From assembly GCA_900552925.1 (NCBI GenBank), contig USBH01000132.1, forward strand, positions 1-5,089: 5,089 bases of DNA. The letters run 5' to 3'. The DNA comes from an uncultured Oscillospiraceae bacterium (GTDB taxonomy: Bacteria; Bacillota; Clostridia; Oscillospirales; Acutalibacteraceae). A program made the translations under genes and the position numbers. This document shows, piece after piece, positions 3,324-5,089 of this stretch (positions are counted from its first letter, which is position 1; each line of letters starts with the position of its first letter). Under the pieces are notes generated by a model. The model was not told where the DNA came from and ran no database searches. It saw only the letters and a list, made by a program, of their open reading frames with translations.

Positions 3324-5089
3324 ATGGTCACACGCGTATTTGTGGAGAAAAGAAAGGGGTTCGACGTCGAGGCCCGTCACATGATGGCGGATCTGCGCGA
3401 CAACCTCGGCCTCAAGGCGATTGAGGACCTGCGCATTCTGAACCGCTACGACGTTTCCGGGCTTTCCGGCGAGGAGTTCGAGGCTGCGGCCCGCACGATC
3501 CTCTCCGAGCCGAATGTCGACAACGTTTACGACGAGAACTACACCGTCGGCGGGGACTACAAGGTCTTCGCAACGGAATACCTGCCCGGCCAGTACGACC
3601 AGCGCGCCGATTCCGCTTCGCAGTGCGTGCAGCTCCTGACGCAGGGCGAGCGCCCGCAGGTGGCGTACGCAAAGGTCATCGCCGTCAAGGGCGACCTTTC
3701 CGAGGAGGAAATGGACCGGATCAAGAACTACATCGTGAACCCGGTCGAATCCCGCCTGGCTTCGATGGAGAAGCCCGAGAGCCTCGACATGAAGATCGAG
3801 TACCCGGCGGACGTCAAGCGCGTGACCGGCATGATCTCGTGGAGCGAGGAGGAGCTGAAGGCGTATTACGGCACGATGGGCTTCGCGATGACGCTGGAGG
3901 ACCTCGCGTTCTGCCGCGACTATTTCCGCGACGAGGAGCACCGCGACCCGACGGTCACCGAGCTGCGCGTGATCGATACATACTGGAGCGACCACTGCCG
4001 CCACACCACGTTCCTGACCCGCCTCAACAACATCGAGGTTGAAAAGGGCAAGCTGAGCGGCGCGATCGAGAAGGCGCTCGGCGAGTATTTCGCGGCGCGC
4101 GAAGAGCTGTATGTCGGCAAGGACAAGCCGGTTTCGCTGATGGATATGGCGACGATCGGCACGAAATACCTCAAGAAGCACGGTATGGTCGACAACCTCG
4201 ACGAGAGCGACGAGATCAACGCGTGCTCGATCGAGGTGCCGGTCGAGATCGACGGCAAGACCGAGCAGTGGCTCGTGCAGTTCAAGAACGAAACGCACAA
4301 CCACCCGACGGAGATCGAGCCCTTCGGCGGCGCGGCGACCTGCCTCGGCGGCGCGATCCGCGACCCGCTTTCCGGCAGAGCCTACGTCTACCAGGCGATG
4401 CGCGTCACCGGCAGCGGCGACCCGACGGTGCCGTTCAAGGATACGCTCAAGGGCAAGCTGCCCACGCGGAAGATCACGACGGGCGCGGCCGCGGGCTATT
4501 CGTCCTACGGCAACCAGATCGGCCTGGCGACCGGCCAGGTCACCGAGCTGTACGACCCCGGCTACGTCGCGAAGCGCATGGAGATCGGCGCGGTCATCGG
4601 CGCTTCCCCGAAGGCGAACGTCGTGCGCATGGAGCCGAAGCCCGGCGACATCATCGTGCTGCTCGGCGGCGCGACGGGCCGCGACGGCTGCGGCGGCGCG
4701 ACCGGCTCCTCGAAGGCGCACACGCTCGAGTCCATCGAGGTCTGCGGCGCCGAGGTGCAGAAGGGCAACCCGCCCACCGAGCGCAAGATCCAGCGCCTGT
4801 TCCGCGACCCGGCGGTTTCCACGCTGATCAAGCGCTGCAACGACTTCGGCGCCGGCGGCGTCTGCGTCGCGATCGGCGAGCTTGCGCCGGGCCTCGAGAT
4901 CGACCTCAACAAGGTCCCGAAGAAGTATGAGGGCCTCGACGGCACCGAGCTCGCGATCTCCGAGTCGCAGGAGCGCATGGCCGTCGTGCTCGACCCGAAG
5001 GACGTCGACGCGTTCTGTAAGGCCGCGAAGGCGGAGAACCTCGACGCGCAGGTCGTGGCCGTCGTCACGGCGGAGCCGCGGCTCAAGAT
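3324..5089 (+). CDS. purL: Phosphoribosylformylglycinamidine synthase (FGAM synthase), large form, 3'-truncated by window
   Basis: The enzyme converts FGAR, glutamine and ATP to FGAM, the fourth step of purine synthesis, in the cytoplasm. The first 588 codons are present and the frame is open to the last base. Residues 1 to about 170 correspond to the PurS-like N-terminal region. The linker motif TYWSDHCRHTTF starts at 219. The synthase domain shows FKNETHNHPTEIEPFGG from 320, GRDGCGGATGSS from 452 and ERMAVVL from 550. The start MVTRVFVEKRKGFDVEA resembles the single-chain form common in Clostridia and Bacteroidetes (about 1240 residues), which also carries the glutaminase domain, unlike the split PurS/PurQ/PurL of Bacillus. 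That domain, about 650 residues, should lie beyond the window. Codons are almost all GC-ending, with no frameshift. Its promoter and long leader suggest purine-responsive control; whether other pur genes follow cannot be seen. Confidence 0.97.
   Translation, partial: MVTRVFVEKRKGFDVEARHMMADLRDNLGLKAIEDLRILNRYDVSGLSGEEFEAAARTILSEPNVDNVYDENYTVGGDYKVFATEYLPGQYDQRADSASQCVQLLTQGERPQVAYAKVIAVKGDLSEEEMDRIKNYIVNPVESRLASMEKPESLDMKIEYPADVKRVTGMISWSEEELKAYYGTMGFAMTLEDLAFCRDYFRDEEHRDPTVTELRVIDTYWSDHCRHTTFLTRLNNIEVEKGKLSGAIEKALGEYFAAREELYVGKDKPVSLMDMATIGTKYLKKHGMVDNLDESDEINACSIEVPVEIDGKTEQWLVQFKNETHNHPTEIEPFGGAATCLGGAIRDPLSGRAYVYQAMRVTGSGDPTVPFKDTLKGKLPTRKITTGAAAGYSSYGNQIGLATGQVTELYDPGYVAKRMEIGAVIGASPKANVVRMEPKPGDIIVLLGGATGRDGCGGATGSSKAHTLESIEVCGAEVQKGNPPTERKIQRLFRDPAVSTLIKRCNDFGAGGVCVAIGELAPGLEIDLNKVPKKYEGLDGTELAISESQERMAVVLDPKDVDAFCKAAKAENLDAQVVAVVTAEPRLK

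Noticed and set aside
3199..3330. ZTP (pfl) riboswitch ahead of purL
   Set aside because: Only a GCGTGAC stretch at 3251-3257 recalls the conserved core. The second conserved block (CCGCCUGGGCA type) is not present, so the call is not supported.
3150..4721. 523-residue minus-strand reading frame opposite purL
   Set aside because: It has the same shadow pattern. The plus strand encodes an unmistakable PurL with conserved motifs throughout.
4223..4930. Long overlapping plus-strand frame within purL
   Set aside because: It is a low-complexity Arg/Gly/Ala-rich frame that lies entirely inside purL, with no motif and no ribosome site.

Overview
The window looks like the end of a short-read assembly contig from a moderately GC-rich Firmicute, most likely a gut-type Clostridia (Oscillospirales-like). 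The evidence is the large single-chain purL, the sigma-A promoters with TG-extended -10 elements, the AGGAG/AAAGGA ribosome sites and the GC-ending codons. The lineage is an inference. The first 27 bases are not genomic: they are Nextera transposase adapter, so the sequence starts at a library fragment end.

Layout. 28-879 (+) is the 3' half of an ABC exporter: the last membrane segment(s) plus a complete nucleotide-binding domain. A hairpin at 933-954 can terminate transcription on both strands. 955-1427 has no convincing gene. It turns AT-rich after about 1255 and holds several inverted repeats and a good-looking minus-strand promoter (1268-1296) that points back at the hairpin, which outlines a possible short minus-strand transcript of about 335 nt. 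1428-1597 is a compact tRNA-Val(GAC) unit with its own promoter and terminator.

1680-3131 is a single-gene unit with promoter, leader, a membrane-bound family 2 glycosyltransferase of 420 residues, and a short terminator. 3144-3323 is the control region of purL: an extended -10 promoter lies inside the left arm of a 19-pair hairpin followed by six T, and a structured leader of about 145 nt has two mutually exclusive stems. 3324 to the end is the first 588 codons of purL, formylglycinamidine ribonucleotide synthase, open at the window edge.

The units look independent: each of the three downstream genes has its own promoter, and terminators separate them. Nothing ties the exporter, the glycosyltransferase and purine synthesis into one pathway. 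I see no mobile element, CRISPR array or defence system. The signals most worth a second look are the minus-strand unit at 925-1261 and the promoter-in-hairpin plus switch-like leader ahead of purL.
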